A DNA stretch of 64,000 nt from Artemia franciscana (lineage: Eukaryota; Arthropoda; Branchiopoda; Anostraca; Artemiidae). Positions 24,438 to 37,200 of the stretch are shown here, in pieces. Both the position numbers and the translations under genes were made by a program. How positions within the stretch are numbered: the first letter of the stretch is position 1; every line of letters begins with the position of its first letter. Location: positions 39,243,577 to 39,307,576 of the forward strand of contig NC_088873.1 in assembly GCF_032884065.1 (NCBI RefSeq), written 5' to 3'. Under the pieces are notes generated by a model. That model saw nothing but the letters and a program-made list of their open reading frames with translations. It was not told the DNA's origin and did no database searches.

Positions 24438-25319
24438 AAAGCTATATCTGGGCTCATTACGAGGGGGGGAGTCTAGAATATAATTTTTATGTCAGTTATT
24501 ATTATGTTCAGGAAACACATTGAATGGAGAATCCAATGGTAAGTTTTTGTTTCTATCTTATTTCTAAATTATCTATCATATTTGCTAAATAGTAATAAAT
24601 TGGTAAATATTTGCTAAATAAATTGGTTGCTTAAAAGTAATGTTTAATTAGGCACATTTTTGATGAGGAGTGATGCATAAAACGTAATGAGACTGACAAC
24701 ACTGCAAGTAATCTGGCAATTCTGTGCTGTTGTCCTTGATAGAGCACATGTATCAGTACTTATCCCTAGCTCAGTGCAAGTTGTGTTTGGGTCAAGTGGC
24801 TTGTGAAATGGAGTTTCAGAATTGGGAACAGTTCTGTGTTATGCTTTGAGAATTGGCAAATCAAGCATTTGAAAAGTTATCAAGACAGTAACTTAATAAA
24901 ACAATTTAAAAAGGCCTACAGGAAAGATTGTTTTTTATCTAGAGGCCAAAGATTTGCTGGCATAAATCATTTTTAGCAGAAAACGTGACAAACACCATTC
25001 AGAAAGGCTTTCAACTTTGAAAACCAATAAAAAAAAAATTTGATTTGTGGACACATCTGTGGGATCAATCTTTTGTTAAATATTAAGAGTGTTGAGTGGA
25101 TAATTGAACAAACTTTTATAATTATTATAATTATAATATATAATTATAATAATTATAATATAATTATTTTATAATTGAAACAAAGGACAAACTTTGAACC
25201 AAGTTCTGTTTTGCAAAGATGTGCTAGAACGGGTAATTTGTGTGAGACTAGACATTGCAGGCAAATAAATGGTTCATTGTGTCAATGCCCGGGTCACAAT
25301 GTCCTTTCTATAACATAAT
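24438..25319. other. Spacer with an AT palindrome
   Basis: A string of TAATTATAATTATTATA-type dyads lies at 25110-25180. No gene recognised. Confidence 0.4.
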
Positions 25320-25339
25320 TTTTTTTGTTTACCTCAAAA

Positions 25340-25550
25340 AGGCATTCCTGTGTTTCCCCAGTCCCCTATTCACGTAACCTCTGTCCCTGTGACTTTTTCC
25401 TAAACTAAAAGTACCCTCAAAGAATGTCATTTTGGGACCATAGGTAGACCAATAGCGCTGCCTAAGTAAAGAGCAATGTGGGCCAATATTTTTTTTAGAC
25501 CAGGGCACTTTGTGTAGAAGGAGTTGGCATAGAAACTTCAAACGGTGCAA
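25340..25550 (+). repeat. Partial copy of the 280-bp array opening
   Basis: The end (AGACCAGGGCACTTTGTGTA, GGAGTTGGCATAGAAACTTC) matches 10393-10440 at the start of the 280-bp array. Confidence 0.5.
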
Positions 25551-26579
25551 AAATTAACATAGGTAGAGCTGGCGATCCCCATGTCATGCCTTCTAAAGAC
25601 CAGAACATAATTTTCTCTTTACTGAAGAAAAAACAAACAAGTGAAAACTTGGATTTTCAGTTTGATATGCATATACTGATATCTATTTCTTAAAAGCTTT
25701 AGTATTTTTTCATTGATTATAGTCAAAAAAGTGAAAACATTTAAAATGTCTTCTGTTATTTAAGAAGGAATATGTATTTGTCTTTGCCATTCATCCTTGC
25801 TGTCTCTGCGGTTTAGACTCATGTTTAATGAATATAGAAATATTTGTGTAAAGGTTTTTCAAAAATGCATACCAAGAGATTAAAGCTATTTCCTCTTAGT
25901 TTTCGAGGTACCTGTTATGATAACAAGAAACATGACATAATTTTTTTTTTTTTTAAGTGTTTAAGATAGATATTTCTTTTAGTATTTAAAATATATCTTT
26001 GTTGCACTTTGCAGCAGGTGTCCAGATTCTTTTCCTGATCATCCTAGAATTTAAATGAGAGGGCAATCCTTGTGATTTTAATAAAAAGATTGATAAAGTT
26101 TATATTATGGTGTTCAACTTTTTTTTTTCTACAAGTTGGTGTTCAACTTTTAGTAACCCAACTTTCTTTAAAGTTAATTTGTCAATGAGGAAGGCATAGA
26201 TTTATACCATTTCCAAAGAAAAACAACAACAATACTTGTCTTTTATGATATTAAGTCCAAATTTTCATAATTTGAATGGATGTGAAGCGAAAAAACAATT
26301 GCAGACAAAAAATCTGTGTCATTGATTAAACTCATGAAAGGAATAGATCTAACAAGTTCTAATTCAAAATCTCTGACCATGTCATCAAAATGAGTTTTTT
26401 TTTATCTTATCTTACTTGAAATCACTCAAATTTTACAGTATATTAGTACAAAGTATATCATGGGAATTACCAGATCATTATATTGCTGGGAAGCTTTTGC
26501 AAAAGTTTCAATGGATCTCAGAAAGGATCTTAGACAAAATTCAGATACTTTTGTCAAAAACAGATTACAGTAAAATAAG
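25551..26579. other. AT-rich spacer
   Basis: No gene or shared repeat recognised. Confidence 0.4.
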
Positions 26580-28745
26580 TTTATGGCACTTGGTATTAAC
26601 CAAGTGACAAATAGCAATTGCAAATTATGTCGGTCTGTCAGTCTGTCGGTCCCGGTTTTGCTACTTTAGGCACTTCCAGGTAAGCTAGGACGATGAAATT
26701 TGGCAGGCGTATCAGGGACCGGACAAGATTAAATTAGAAATAGTCGTTTTCCTGATTTGACCATCTGGGAGGAGTGGGGGGGCCCGTTAATTCGGAAAAA
26801 ATAGAAAAATTGAAGTATTTTTTAACTTACGAACGGTTGATCAGATCTTAATGAAATTTGATGTTTGGAAGGATGTCGTGTCTCAGAGCTTTTATTTTAA
26901 ATCCCAACCAGATCTGGTGACATTTGGGGGGGGGGGGTTGGGAGGGTGAAACCTAAAATCTTGGAAAACACTTAGAGTGGAGGGATCGGGATGAAATTTA
27001 GTGGGAAAAATAAGCACAAGTCCTAGATACATAATTGACATAACCGGAACAGATCTGCTCTCTTTGGGGTAGTTGGGGGGGGGGGGGGGTAATTCTGAAA
27101 AACTAGAAAAAATGCGGTATTTTTAACTTACGAACGGGTGATCGGATCTCAATGAAATTTGATATTTTGAAGGATATCGTTTCTCAGAGCTCTTACTTTA
27201 AATCCCGACCGGATCTGGTGACATTGGGGGGGGGGGTTGGGAGGGGGAAACCTAAAACTTGGAAAACACTTAGAGTGGAGGGATTTGGATGAAACTTGGT
27301 GGGAAAAATAAGCACAAGTCCTAGATACAAGATTGACTTAACCGGAACGGGTCCACTCTCTTTCTGGTAGTTGGGGGGGGGGGTAATTCTGAAAAATTAG
27401 AAAAAATGAGGTATTTTTAACTTACGAACAGGTGATTGGATCTCAATGAAATTTGATATTTAGAAGGATATCGTGTCTCAAAGCTTTTATTTTAAATCCC
27501 GACCGGATCTGGTGACATTGGGGGGAGTTTGGGGTGGGGGAACCTAAAATCATGGAAAACGCTTAGATTGGAGGGATCGGGATGAAACTTGGTAGGAAAA
27601 ATAAGCAGAAGTCTTAGATACGTGATTTACATAATTGGAACGGATCCGCTCTATTGGGGGGGGGGTTAATTCTGAAAAATTAGAAAAAATGATGTATTTT
27701 TAACTTACGAAGGAGTGATCGGATCTTCATGAAACTTCATATTTAGAAGGACCTCGTAACTCAGATCTCTTATTTTAAATATCAACCGGATCCATCGTAA
27801 GTGGGGAGGGGCAGTTGGGGGGGGACCAGAAATCTTAGAAAATAGTTAAAGCGGTTAGCTCAGAACGAAACTTGATGGGAAGAATAAAAACCTGTCTAAG
27901 ATACATGACTGACATAACCGGACCGGATCTGCTCTCTTTGTTGGAGTTGTGGGGGGGGGGGTAATTTTGAAAATTGAGGCATTTGTAACTTACGAAAGGG
28001 TGACCAGATCTTAATGAAATTTGATATTTAGAAGGAGCTGTGACATTGGGGGTAGTTGGCAGGGGAAACCGGAATTTTTGGAAAACGGGAAAATTGGGGT
28101 ATTTTTATCTTACGAATAGGTGATCGGATCTTAATGAAATTTGATATTTAGAAGAAATTCATGTCTCTGAGCTCTTATTTCAAATCCCGACCAGATCTTT
28201 GACATTGGGGGGAGTTGGAGGAGGAAATCTTGGAAAACACTTTGAGTGGAGGAATTGGGATGAAGCTTGGTGGATAGAATAAGCAAATGTCCTTGATACG
28301 TGATTGACGGAACCGTACTGGGTTCGCTCTCTTTGGGGGAGTTGGGGGCAGGGGTTCAGTGATTTGGCGAGTCAGATGCTTCTGGACGTGCTAGGACGAT
28401 GAAAATCGGTAGGCGTGTCAGGGACCTGCACAAATTGACTTGATAAAGTCGTTATCCCAGATTCGACCATCTGGGGGGCTAAAGGGAGGGGAAAAATTAG
28501 GAAAAATTAGGTGTTTATAACTTACGATTGGGTGATCGGATCTTAATGAATTTTGATATTTAGAAGGACATCGTGACTCAGAGCTCTTATTTTAAATCCT
28601 GACCGGCATTAATCCTCTTATTTTCTTTTTAAATCAGTCTATTGATTCATAGAATTTTGTTAAAGCTCATACCATATAATCTCTTGGCTCTTAGCTCTTC
28701 TTGCCTCGTCACAAGTGCCAAATGAGCTCTTAGCTCTTGCTTTTA
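26580..28745 (+). repeat. G-rich tandem-array element, copy 3
   Basis: Same order as the copy at 7146: ATGGCACTTGGTATTAACCA at the left end, GTCTGTC repeats, CTAGGACGATGAAA, then about five units of roughly 290 bp (ATCGGGATGAAA-type phrase at about 26984, 27280, 27572, 27870 and 28255) with G runs up to 12 bases, a second CTAGGACGATGAAA at 28390, and the right end CACAAGTGCCAAATGAGCTC with AGCTCTTAGCTCTTG. The terminal GAGCTC hairpin is diverged here. The two complete copies differ in unit number and sequence. Confidence 0.75.
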
Positions 28746-29689
28746 TGGTCCACATAAGCATGGTACTTGAATACCTAGAGTAAAGCATGCTTGTATGCCA
28801 AACTTGCTTTACTAAAGGGTAGTAAGTATGTACTTACTAAACTGAATTAATCCCTTGCTATGCTGAATTCTCTGTGTGTTTTGCCACCTTGGAGTTGGTT
28901 GTCTAAAACTGAGTAGTTGAGGGTTCATTTGGTTCATTTTACTATTTGAAGTTTTGTCAGGTTTCTCATTGTTCTGCAGGAATAGTTTTATCTTCCAAAA
29001 TACATCCTGTTTCTGGCTCTTTAGATATTCTGAATCATGAAGACTGTGATATATTTAGTACAAATATCCAATCTTTTATTGTATTTTCTCCTATTTGCAT
29101 TTTGTATTGTTTTGAAGTTGGTTTTTATTTTCTTTGTTTTTCAGTAGGCCTATGTTTAAGCCACCCTATCCAAGTGTATGGCATACTGGACTTGGAATCA
29201 TATGTCCCTTGGGACGTGGGTTTAAGTTCTGGTGCTGTTAATCTCAAAACCTGGCTTGTATAGGGGTCAGTCATGTAACTGCAAGCTCAGCTATTAGGGT
29301 GTGGAGACAATGGACCTTTGAGGTCTGAGCCTTGATTCAATTGAACCTACTTCAGCACAATTATTGATTATTTTTCGATATGTGTCTTTGCTTCTTCCTT
29401 GTTCTGCTTCTTTTTTTGTATGTTTGTAAGCAAGCTAAACTAATATATTTTTTTTATTCATAGTAATGGCACTAAAGATCAATACCATATACTAAATATT
29501 AAGGTGGGGTTAGTCACTCAATATACAATTTTCAGTATTGTTATATTGCAGGAATAAGATAGGAATTAAAACCCCAAATCTCCAGTGGAATAACACATGC
29601 AAACAAATCTGTAAAGAGAAAAAAAAACTTTGGGTGAAGCTCTTTAAGAAACAGTGTTTACAGCTAAGGATATCGATCTTGAATGACAA
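28746..29689. other. AT-rich spacer
   Basis: No conserved exon or repeat recognised. The open frame at 28946-29263 begins at a TTG and matches nothing I know. Confidence 0.4.
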
Positions 29690-30044
29690 GAAGCATATCT
29701 TATGCTTTAAACATTTGTTTCTGGCTTAAATTATGACTGCCAAAGCAAAAGGATTCCCTGAGGCTCCCTAAGCTTTAATATTTTGTTTCTGACTTAAGTG
29801 ATGAGACTGCCAAAGCAAAAGGACTCCCTAAGCTTTAGGTCTCTCTGAGACTTCCTAAGCTTTCACCATTTGTTTGTCACTTAAATTATAAGACTCCCTA
29901 AACAAAAAGGATTTCCTAAGCTTTCATCATTTGTTTTTGACTTAAACAATGAGACTTCCAAAGCTAAACGACTCCCTGAGCTGTAGGACTCCCTAAGCTT
30001 TAATCATTTGCTTCCGACTTCGATAATGAGACTCCCAAAGCAAC
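29690..30044. repeat. Short-unit tandem repeats
   Basis: Four to five diverged units of about 70-90 bp sharing CTCCCTAAGCTTT, ATCATTTGTTT, GACTTAA and GAGACTCCCAAAGC. Confidence 0.7.
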
Positions 30045-30839
30045 AATTCACCAGTTCATAAGCTTGATGCAAGACGTACTAAGTATGAATACTTTCTTGG
30101 AATAGGATGGTAACAAAATAGACATTTGGTAGTTTTATGTTGTGAGAGTTTCCTAGATAATAAGGTACTTTTTATTCTATTCCTATACTTATTTTTTAAC
30201 TTTTTACTTATGCACTTATGTTTGTGTACTTATGTACTCATTTTTATTCATTGTACTCATTTTTATTTGATACGCCAGTTGGGCTCATTGCTGTAGGCTA
30301 TGTTTATATATTGTACTTATGTGCTTATGTTTTTTTTTTATATACAATGTAGGCTAGCTGACAGAAAGCAACAAGTTCGGCAGTTTTTTATGCTGTGAGA
30401 GTTTGCTTGTTAATAAAGTACTATTCTATACAATAAGGAGAAAATACTGACAAAATATTTGATATGAAGTTTTACCTAGGTCATGCAAAGCAAATCCAGG
30501 TCAACGCAACACTAATAGCAAGATAGGATTATAAATATTGCATTATACAACCCAATTCCCCTGAATGAGCTTGAAATTATCATAAGGCAATGCAGTTATC
30601 ATTATTCTATTCAATACCCCCCATAGAAAAAAGAAATGGACAGAGCATTAGAGCTAAGGAAAAATGAAAATATGAGTATGTGGTGGAACAGTTGAGAATG
30701 TAAACATAAACAATTGATATAACATGAAAAATAAAACACATTATTATCAAATAGGACTGGAACATGGCATAAGAATGAGATACTCACAAATAAAATGACA
30801 AACGTAGAAAGCACAATTGAAGTATAAGAAAAACAACTC

Positions 30840-31080
30840 TTCTGCATGGTGGCTAATGGTCTGTAGAGCGCAGGTACCAATCCCCTGACTCTGGCTTTAA
30901 CCGGGAATACAATGTGTGGCTGGGGGCAAATCATTCAATGCTACCTGTGTTTCCCCCGAGACAGGGTTGACTATGGCTGAGCTTAGAGAGTTGCAACGCA
31001 GACCCCTGTTCTAGACAACACCAGGACTCAAACCCATGCTTCTTTTTCCCTGACGCATCCCTTTATGCCCTAATCCCCCA
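30840..31080 (-). mobile_element. Possible tRNA-derived SINE
   Basis: On the - strand GGGTTTGAGTCC (31024-31035) resembles a polymerase III B box, and downstream TCTGCGTTGCAACTC resembles parts of the repeats at 36190 and 63396. A clear A box is not seen. It lies about 130 bp before the first recognised NDUFV2 exon. Confidence 0.35.
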
Positions 31081-31211
31081 ACACAGGGTTTGTAAAATTA
31101 AAAACTACTACAAATAGCACAACATTAGTCCTGTTGCAGGAAAGTAATTGCAAGGTATCTTATGTTTTTATTTTACTTATTTTTTTAACAAGCAAATTTA
31201 ATTTATTTCAG

Positions 31212-31271
31212 GGATCACAACTTCGTCTCATTGCAACCTCGAGAGTTCAGCTTAGTGAAAGTCTTTATGTT
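31212..31271 (+). CDS. NDUFV2: NDUFV2, first recognised exon (import-sequence region)
   Basis: Sixty bases reading [20 protein letters not shown]. Residues RLIATS...LYV align with the region before the conserved HRDT block, around the expected mitochondrial processing site. It is flanked by TTATTTCAG and GTAAGT and is basic, with no acidic residue in its first 15, as expected for a matrix-targeting segment. Confidence 0.85.
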
Positions 31272-34200
31272 GTAAGTTGCACCTGTCTTTATTTTAATTG
31301 AGTAGTCTATAGTGGTCTACTGCAATCCTTCTTTCTCTAATGAGGTGTCTTATTATCATGCATAGCAGGCTACTATAATGATTGTTTTTTTGTCTGTATT
31401 GTTCATTTATGTTTGGATAGTTAATTATTTAATTTGATCAATTCTCACTATTTTCTTGTGTGGGAGTTATCAAAGAAAAATGGCCGGTTTTAATTGTTCT
31501 GTAAGAGCGGCAAAATATGCTGCCTACCCCACAGTTTCATTTTTGGTCTAAGAAAAAGTCAATTTTCTGATTAATTTTGTAATTTATCAAATGCCCATTG
31601 TACTACCCCAGTGATACCGTTAAGTAACTGGATTCCAAGTCATGAAAATGTAAATAATACATCATTGCGTAGTACTTGCATATGCTCTTAGAAGAACCAC
31701 ATTCCTCTTTTTCTTAGAGTCAAAACAAATAAAAATATAAAAAGTTTTATGTTTTGTTTCATTTCTATATTAAATTTTGCAACCTATGGCATGACAAAAT
31801 TTGTATTTTTTACGTGATGGTTCTCCTTTATATTATTTACCTTTTATTTGTATTTTTTTCTTTTTGTCAGCACAAGTTATATTACTGATAGACTTACTTG
31901 TTAGATGTGCAAAGAGGGGATAACTTTTTGACAGGCTTGCCAACTGATGGGGGAATGTCATTCGTTTGTTGATTTTTAAAACCGAAAAATTATTGCACCC
32001 CTCCTACATTTTCGTGAATTTGTATCTTTTCTTGCTGATTCAGAGTGAAAACAGATGTCAAGTACAAACTTAGCAATGAATTCACAATCTGCTACCTGAC
32101 ATTGTTAACAGAAAAACTGTGTCCTCCTTACTGTTGATAAAGTTATGATAAAGTGAATGGCAGAATTTCTCCTAACTATGTTTGAGTTTGAGGTCCTTAT
32201 CAAAATATCTAAAGGTCACCTAAAGCTGTGTCTCCCCTAAAATTGTATCAATCCTTGTCATTGTACCAAGGCTAAAATTTATTATAATGATATAGTAATT
32301 TCAATGTTTAGAAGATTAACTATGTTAATTAGACTAAGTTGCTTTGGCTAAGAATAAATCAGGATGAAAATTAATGTTAGGTAATTTATTCCACAATCAT
32401 GCACAAACAGCAGCTGCCAAAATGTCCCAGACCCTTGGTATAATTAAGTAGCAGATTAACATAATTAATCCCAGACCCTCTGCAGCTCGTAGCAGTTCAC
32501 CCAAAGTTATGGCCAAGCTCTACAAAGGTCTTTTACGATTACTGCTAAAGTTTGGGATGTTTGTTGCCATATCATTGAGCAAGCGGGATCAGCAAAAAAA
32601 GGGTTTGTCAAAAGATAGGCAACAAAGTTTTTGATGGGTGCAAGAGTCTCGACTAACCAGCTCGATTGAATATGCTAATACTCATGTACAGACGCCGTAG
32701 GGGTGGTTTCATAATGACATATTAACTTTTGAAAACCAACTGTCAAAACCCTTTCAACTCGACGGATCCTTCAAGACAAGTGGACATAGTAAGAAGTTAT
32801 CCCGAAAGAGAGCATGAGTCCGCAAACAATACTCCTTCATTAGAATGGTTTTCCATTGGAACAGTCTTCATGAGACAGCTGTCACCCCAACCACTGTTGG
32901 TGCATTTACGATTGCCATCGACAAGGGTGGGTCCGCCAAACCATGGATGGCGGAATGGGACGTCATTTACTCATCTGCTTTCCACCATCACTGACCAGTG
33001 ACTGTATAGGACTATTATTTATTTTGCTGGACACTGTGATATAAGGTAGATTTAAAGTAATTCAAGGTAACAAAAATATTGTTCAGGTGATAGCTTTACT
33101 TACCAGGGTAGTATTATTAGTAAAGATGTGAAAAAGGGCATTGCCAGTGTGCACGGTGTGTTTTCTCAGTTGAAAAAAGGTTTGAAAGAGTAGAAAGATA
33201 CATCTGGAAATTAAGATCAGAAAAAGTTCGAAACAACTTTGATGATAGTGTTCAAGTGTTGGTGTGAAATTTGGGTGCTTAGGAAAACTGGGGAAAGTAT
33301 GTTAAATACTTTCTAGGGACATTCTCTAAGAATAACTTTACATGTCCCTTTGAACAATCCTATATTAAACAATAAGCTGTACGGAAAATGGGGTTCAATC
33401 CTACTTTCCGACGCTATACTGAAAGATTAAAAAAAAAAATGTGCTTTTCGGCCATCTATCTCATTAGAAAGGGCTTTCAAGAAACCAGAACTTCATGACA
33501 GGAAGTAAAGAGTAACACTAGTCAGTGGCTTATTTTCGTCAAGATCGTAGGGAAGGGGGGCAAACTTGGAGCCAATTTTCTCAAATCAAGTGAAAGTTAC
33601 TGTGAAACTGAAAAATGAGTCATATAATACCATAAAGGTAAATTTATACTAAAGAAAACTCACCCATTTCTTTGGTTCCTTGAATTGTGCAGACTCATAT
33701 TATTTTTGACAAGATTTTTAAAGGAACTAAATTTCAACTGGGTTGGGGGGGGGGCAAACCGATGTATGGTAAGGGCAGTCTCCCCCCTGCCCAACACTAA
33801 GTACTGTTGAACAAATTGGGGTGGGAAAGCAGTGTTTGCAGCTGTCTTCGCCTCAGGTGGATTGATGCTGCAAAGAGTTGTTAGTAGTAGTTGTAATGCC
33901 AATATGTCCTTATTCCCAGTTTGCACACATATAACTATCATTTATAGGATATTGTTGTCCCCGAGACAATAAGACCTATCTGATTTTCTGTTTTGTTATG
34001 TTGTTTTTTTCATTGAGCTATTGTGCTAAATAACAAAATAAAAAATGAATTCCTATGGACATACTATCAACAGGGCACATTAACAAAGGTGTAATGAATT
34101 TAGTGGAGGTTGGCAAAATTAGCCATAATTGAGACAAAAGAAAATAGTTTAGTACTTCCAGCTCAAGGATAACCTGACACTATTTTATGTATTATTATTG

Positions 34201-37200
34201 CTCTTACTAAGGATAAATATAACCAAGTCTAATTTTGTCATTTTCTTACGATCGCCGGATTTTTACCCATGGATGAAGGAATTAAATACGTCTAATAGAG
34301 TTATAAAACGGACTGTTTCTTTAAAATACATCGGGATTGTAATTGATGAAACTTTGACTTTTTAGCACCATGTAAGTTTAACTAGTAAAATTCTGGCAAG
34401 AAATCTAGGTATAATGAAGAAACTCAAACATTTTTTCCTAAATCTGTCCTCCGCCATCTTTATTTTTCTCTTATACACCCGTATATACTTTATTGTTCAA
34501 GTATTTGGCTCTCCACTTTTCCATCTATCCTTAAACCAATGAGAGCTCTGAGAGTTAGGCTTTTAGCAGGGATTCCTCCTCGTCAATCTGTTCGAACCTT
34601 GAAAATATTGCCAGCGAGCCTCCGTAAATTTTATGTATTGTGGGTTATTTTCGGATTACTGCAGGATATTCAACCACGCTGTTTTATTGATCTATTATGC
34701 ATTAGGTCTTTTGTTCATTCACACGATACAAGGGGTAGTGTTGATTTAGGTGTACCTAGAGGCATTTCTTCCCGTTCATGTTTTTCTGTTTTATATAGAT
34801 GTACACGGAAATGGAACAGTTTGACAAGTAATATAAGGAGAATTAGAGACCCTGTTATATTTCGAAAAAGCATTAAGGAACTGCTATTTGTAGATAATGA
34901 TTTTTGATTCATTCGTTTATTGTATTTATTGTGGGAGTTATGATGATGCGTAGTTCCCAGAGGAAAAGTAAAGTAATGATTTTTTCATTTTTATAGTTGA
35001 GTGTGGTGGTATTAGTGGTGTTGGTGGCCTAGTATTCTTTTATTTTATGTATTTTGTTTTCTCTATTTCCCCCTCGGACAAGCTTTGCTTTTGAGGGGAG
35101 GTAGTAACCATTTTTGTTTATTATCTGTTTAATGAATAAATCCTTCCCTCTTTCTTAAATACCAAATGAAAATCATATCTTAGATTAAGATACACAAACT
35201 AATTTTTAAAGAATTGTCTTTATTTATTTGTATCCTTTGGGTCCAAGTATCATACAAACTAAATCAAGTTTTCTTTTTGGCATTCTTCTTTACAAAATTT
35301 CTTATATGTTAGTTCATAGGTGTATTCCGTAGTACTTAAAACTTTTCACTAGAAAGAGGTGGTATCTATTGAAATATTGCCGCATTAATTTAATTCTTAC
35401 TTAATTCCAGGTCCAATAGACTTTGAATTTAACATACAAAATCAAGACATTTTATTGAAAGTCTATAGCTGTAGTATTTGACAATAAAAAGAATTAATTG
35501 AAATACATCTTTAGGGTCCATGAAAGTAGAAAAAGTGTGTTAATGCAATCTTATTGAGATGCCAATTACATGTTATTAACTTTTTTCATGTCATAGATTT
35601 AAATGGATTTGTTTTTAACTTTTTTTAAATTTGTTTTTTTGTTTTTAAATTTGTTTTAATTTTTTTTTGTTTTCAATTTCAGCACAGAGACACTGTTGAA
35701 AACAACCCTGATGTTCCATTTGAATTCTCTGAAGATAATAAAAAGGTATGTTCATAAGCTTCAACCCTTTTCAGCTCCGTTAAAAGAACATTATAGAATA
35801 CTATTTCCTAATATTATTATTATAAAATTAATTTAAAAATTAAATAAAAATTTAAAAGTCAAACTAAAAAAATAATAATTAATAATATTAGTGAAAATTG
35901 ATTATCTTTATGGGAAAAAACAATAAAACAACCAATGGAAAGCGAATCTGGTATACCAGATAGGCTGGTGAAAGTTATACACGCTTGTCATGATTAGGTT
36001 TTGAAAAGAAAGCTGTTTAAAATTAACCACGCTTTCATTGTCAAAGTCAATTTCCATGTATAAACCTGTATAAAATATCAGTCATTATCATTCAAAGCTT
36101 TCCAAAATACTATACATCTCTTGATGTAATTGGTAATGACATGAAAAGAAACAGAATTGGAATTTTTATATATGTGTGTGCATGTATTGGATTGGGGATG
36201 CTTCTTGACTACCAAGGTCCTTGCGCCGCCCCTGCTGTGTGTTGCTGCATCTGAGTTCCAAATATGGGTTCCCTATTAGAAGTTATATGGGTCATAAGTG
36301 TGTTAGTTTGAATTTACCGCCAAATACCAGTAGTAAGAAAGAATTCCCCCTCATGGGCCAGATTTGCTTTCCAAGTCATGCCAATTTTGTCTTCTCGCCA
36401 TTAACGATCTTTCAACTTTCCGTTACTCTCAAATTATGGAAATAAACTATGGAAGGCTAAGCCAGCTTCCATTTTCAGCTCGCTAAGAAAAGCCTTTTGA
36501 ATTTCCAGAGGAAAATAATAAAGTGTGTTTACAAAGTCCAAACCTTCTAAGCTTAGGTAAAAGGGTGTTGGGAGTTGACTACAGGGGAAAATCAAGAGAA
36601 GAGGCAAAAGAGGAAAATATGGAGAAACTATAGAAAAATAATAAAGTATATGCATGAAGTTCAAACCCTCTAAGCTTAGTCTAAAAGGGTATTGGATGCT
36701 GACTACAGGGGAAAATCAAGAGAAGGAGCAAAAGGGGAAAATATTGAAAAACTATAGAAAAGTAATAAAGTATGTTCATAAAGTTCAAACCTTCTAAGCT
36801 TAGTTGAAAGGGTGTTGGAAGCTGACTATAGGGGAAAATCAAGAGAAGGGGCAAAAGGAGAAAATATATAGGAAAATAGGGGAAAACTATAGAAAAATAA
36901 TATAATGTATTCATAAAGCTCAAACCCTCTAAGCATAGTTTAAAAGTGTATTGGATGCTGACTCGAGGGGAAAAATCAAGAAAAGGGGAAAATATATAGA
37001 AAAATAGGGGGAAAATATGGAAAAATAATACAATATATTCATAAATTTCAAACCTTCTATGCTTAGCTAAAAGGGAGTTGGAAGCTGGCAACATGGGAAA
37101 ATCAAGAGAAGGGGCAAAATGGGAAAATATATAGAAAAATAGGGGAAAGCTATAGAAAAATAATAAAATATATTCATAAAGTTCAAAGTTTAGTTAAAAG

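Larger units (their letters stand above)
31272..35682 (+). other. NDUFV2: NDUFV2 intron with three LINE fragments
   Basis: GTAAGT...TTTCAATTTCAG. Holds LINE 3' fragments at 32505-33010, 33130-33890 and 34230-35157, all on the + strand and listed separately. The remainder is AT-rich without recognised features. Confidence 0.85.

Noticed and set aside
24524..24538. ATG GAG AAT CCA ATG followed by GTAAGT as the missing first NDUFV2 exon
   Set aside because: The phase fits, but MENPM is too short and acidic for the start of a mitochondrial import sequence, and the longer frame from the ATG at 24504 ends in the wrong phase.
28946..29263. 105-codon open frame on the + strand
   Set aside because: It starts at a TTG, has no recognisable similarity and lies in AT-rich intergenic DNA.
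30611..30934. 107-codon - strand open frame
   Set aside because: AT-rich, no similarity; part of it is the SINE-like repeat.
36434..37094. - strand hydrophobic open frames (phenylalanine and leucine rich)
   Set aside because: They are translations of a tandem repeat (GGGGAAAATAT-type) and vary with repeat copies.
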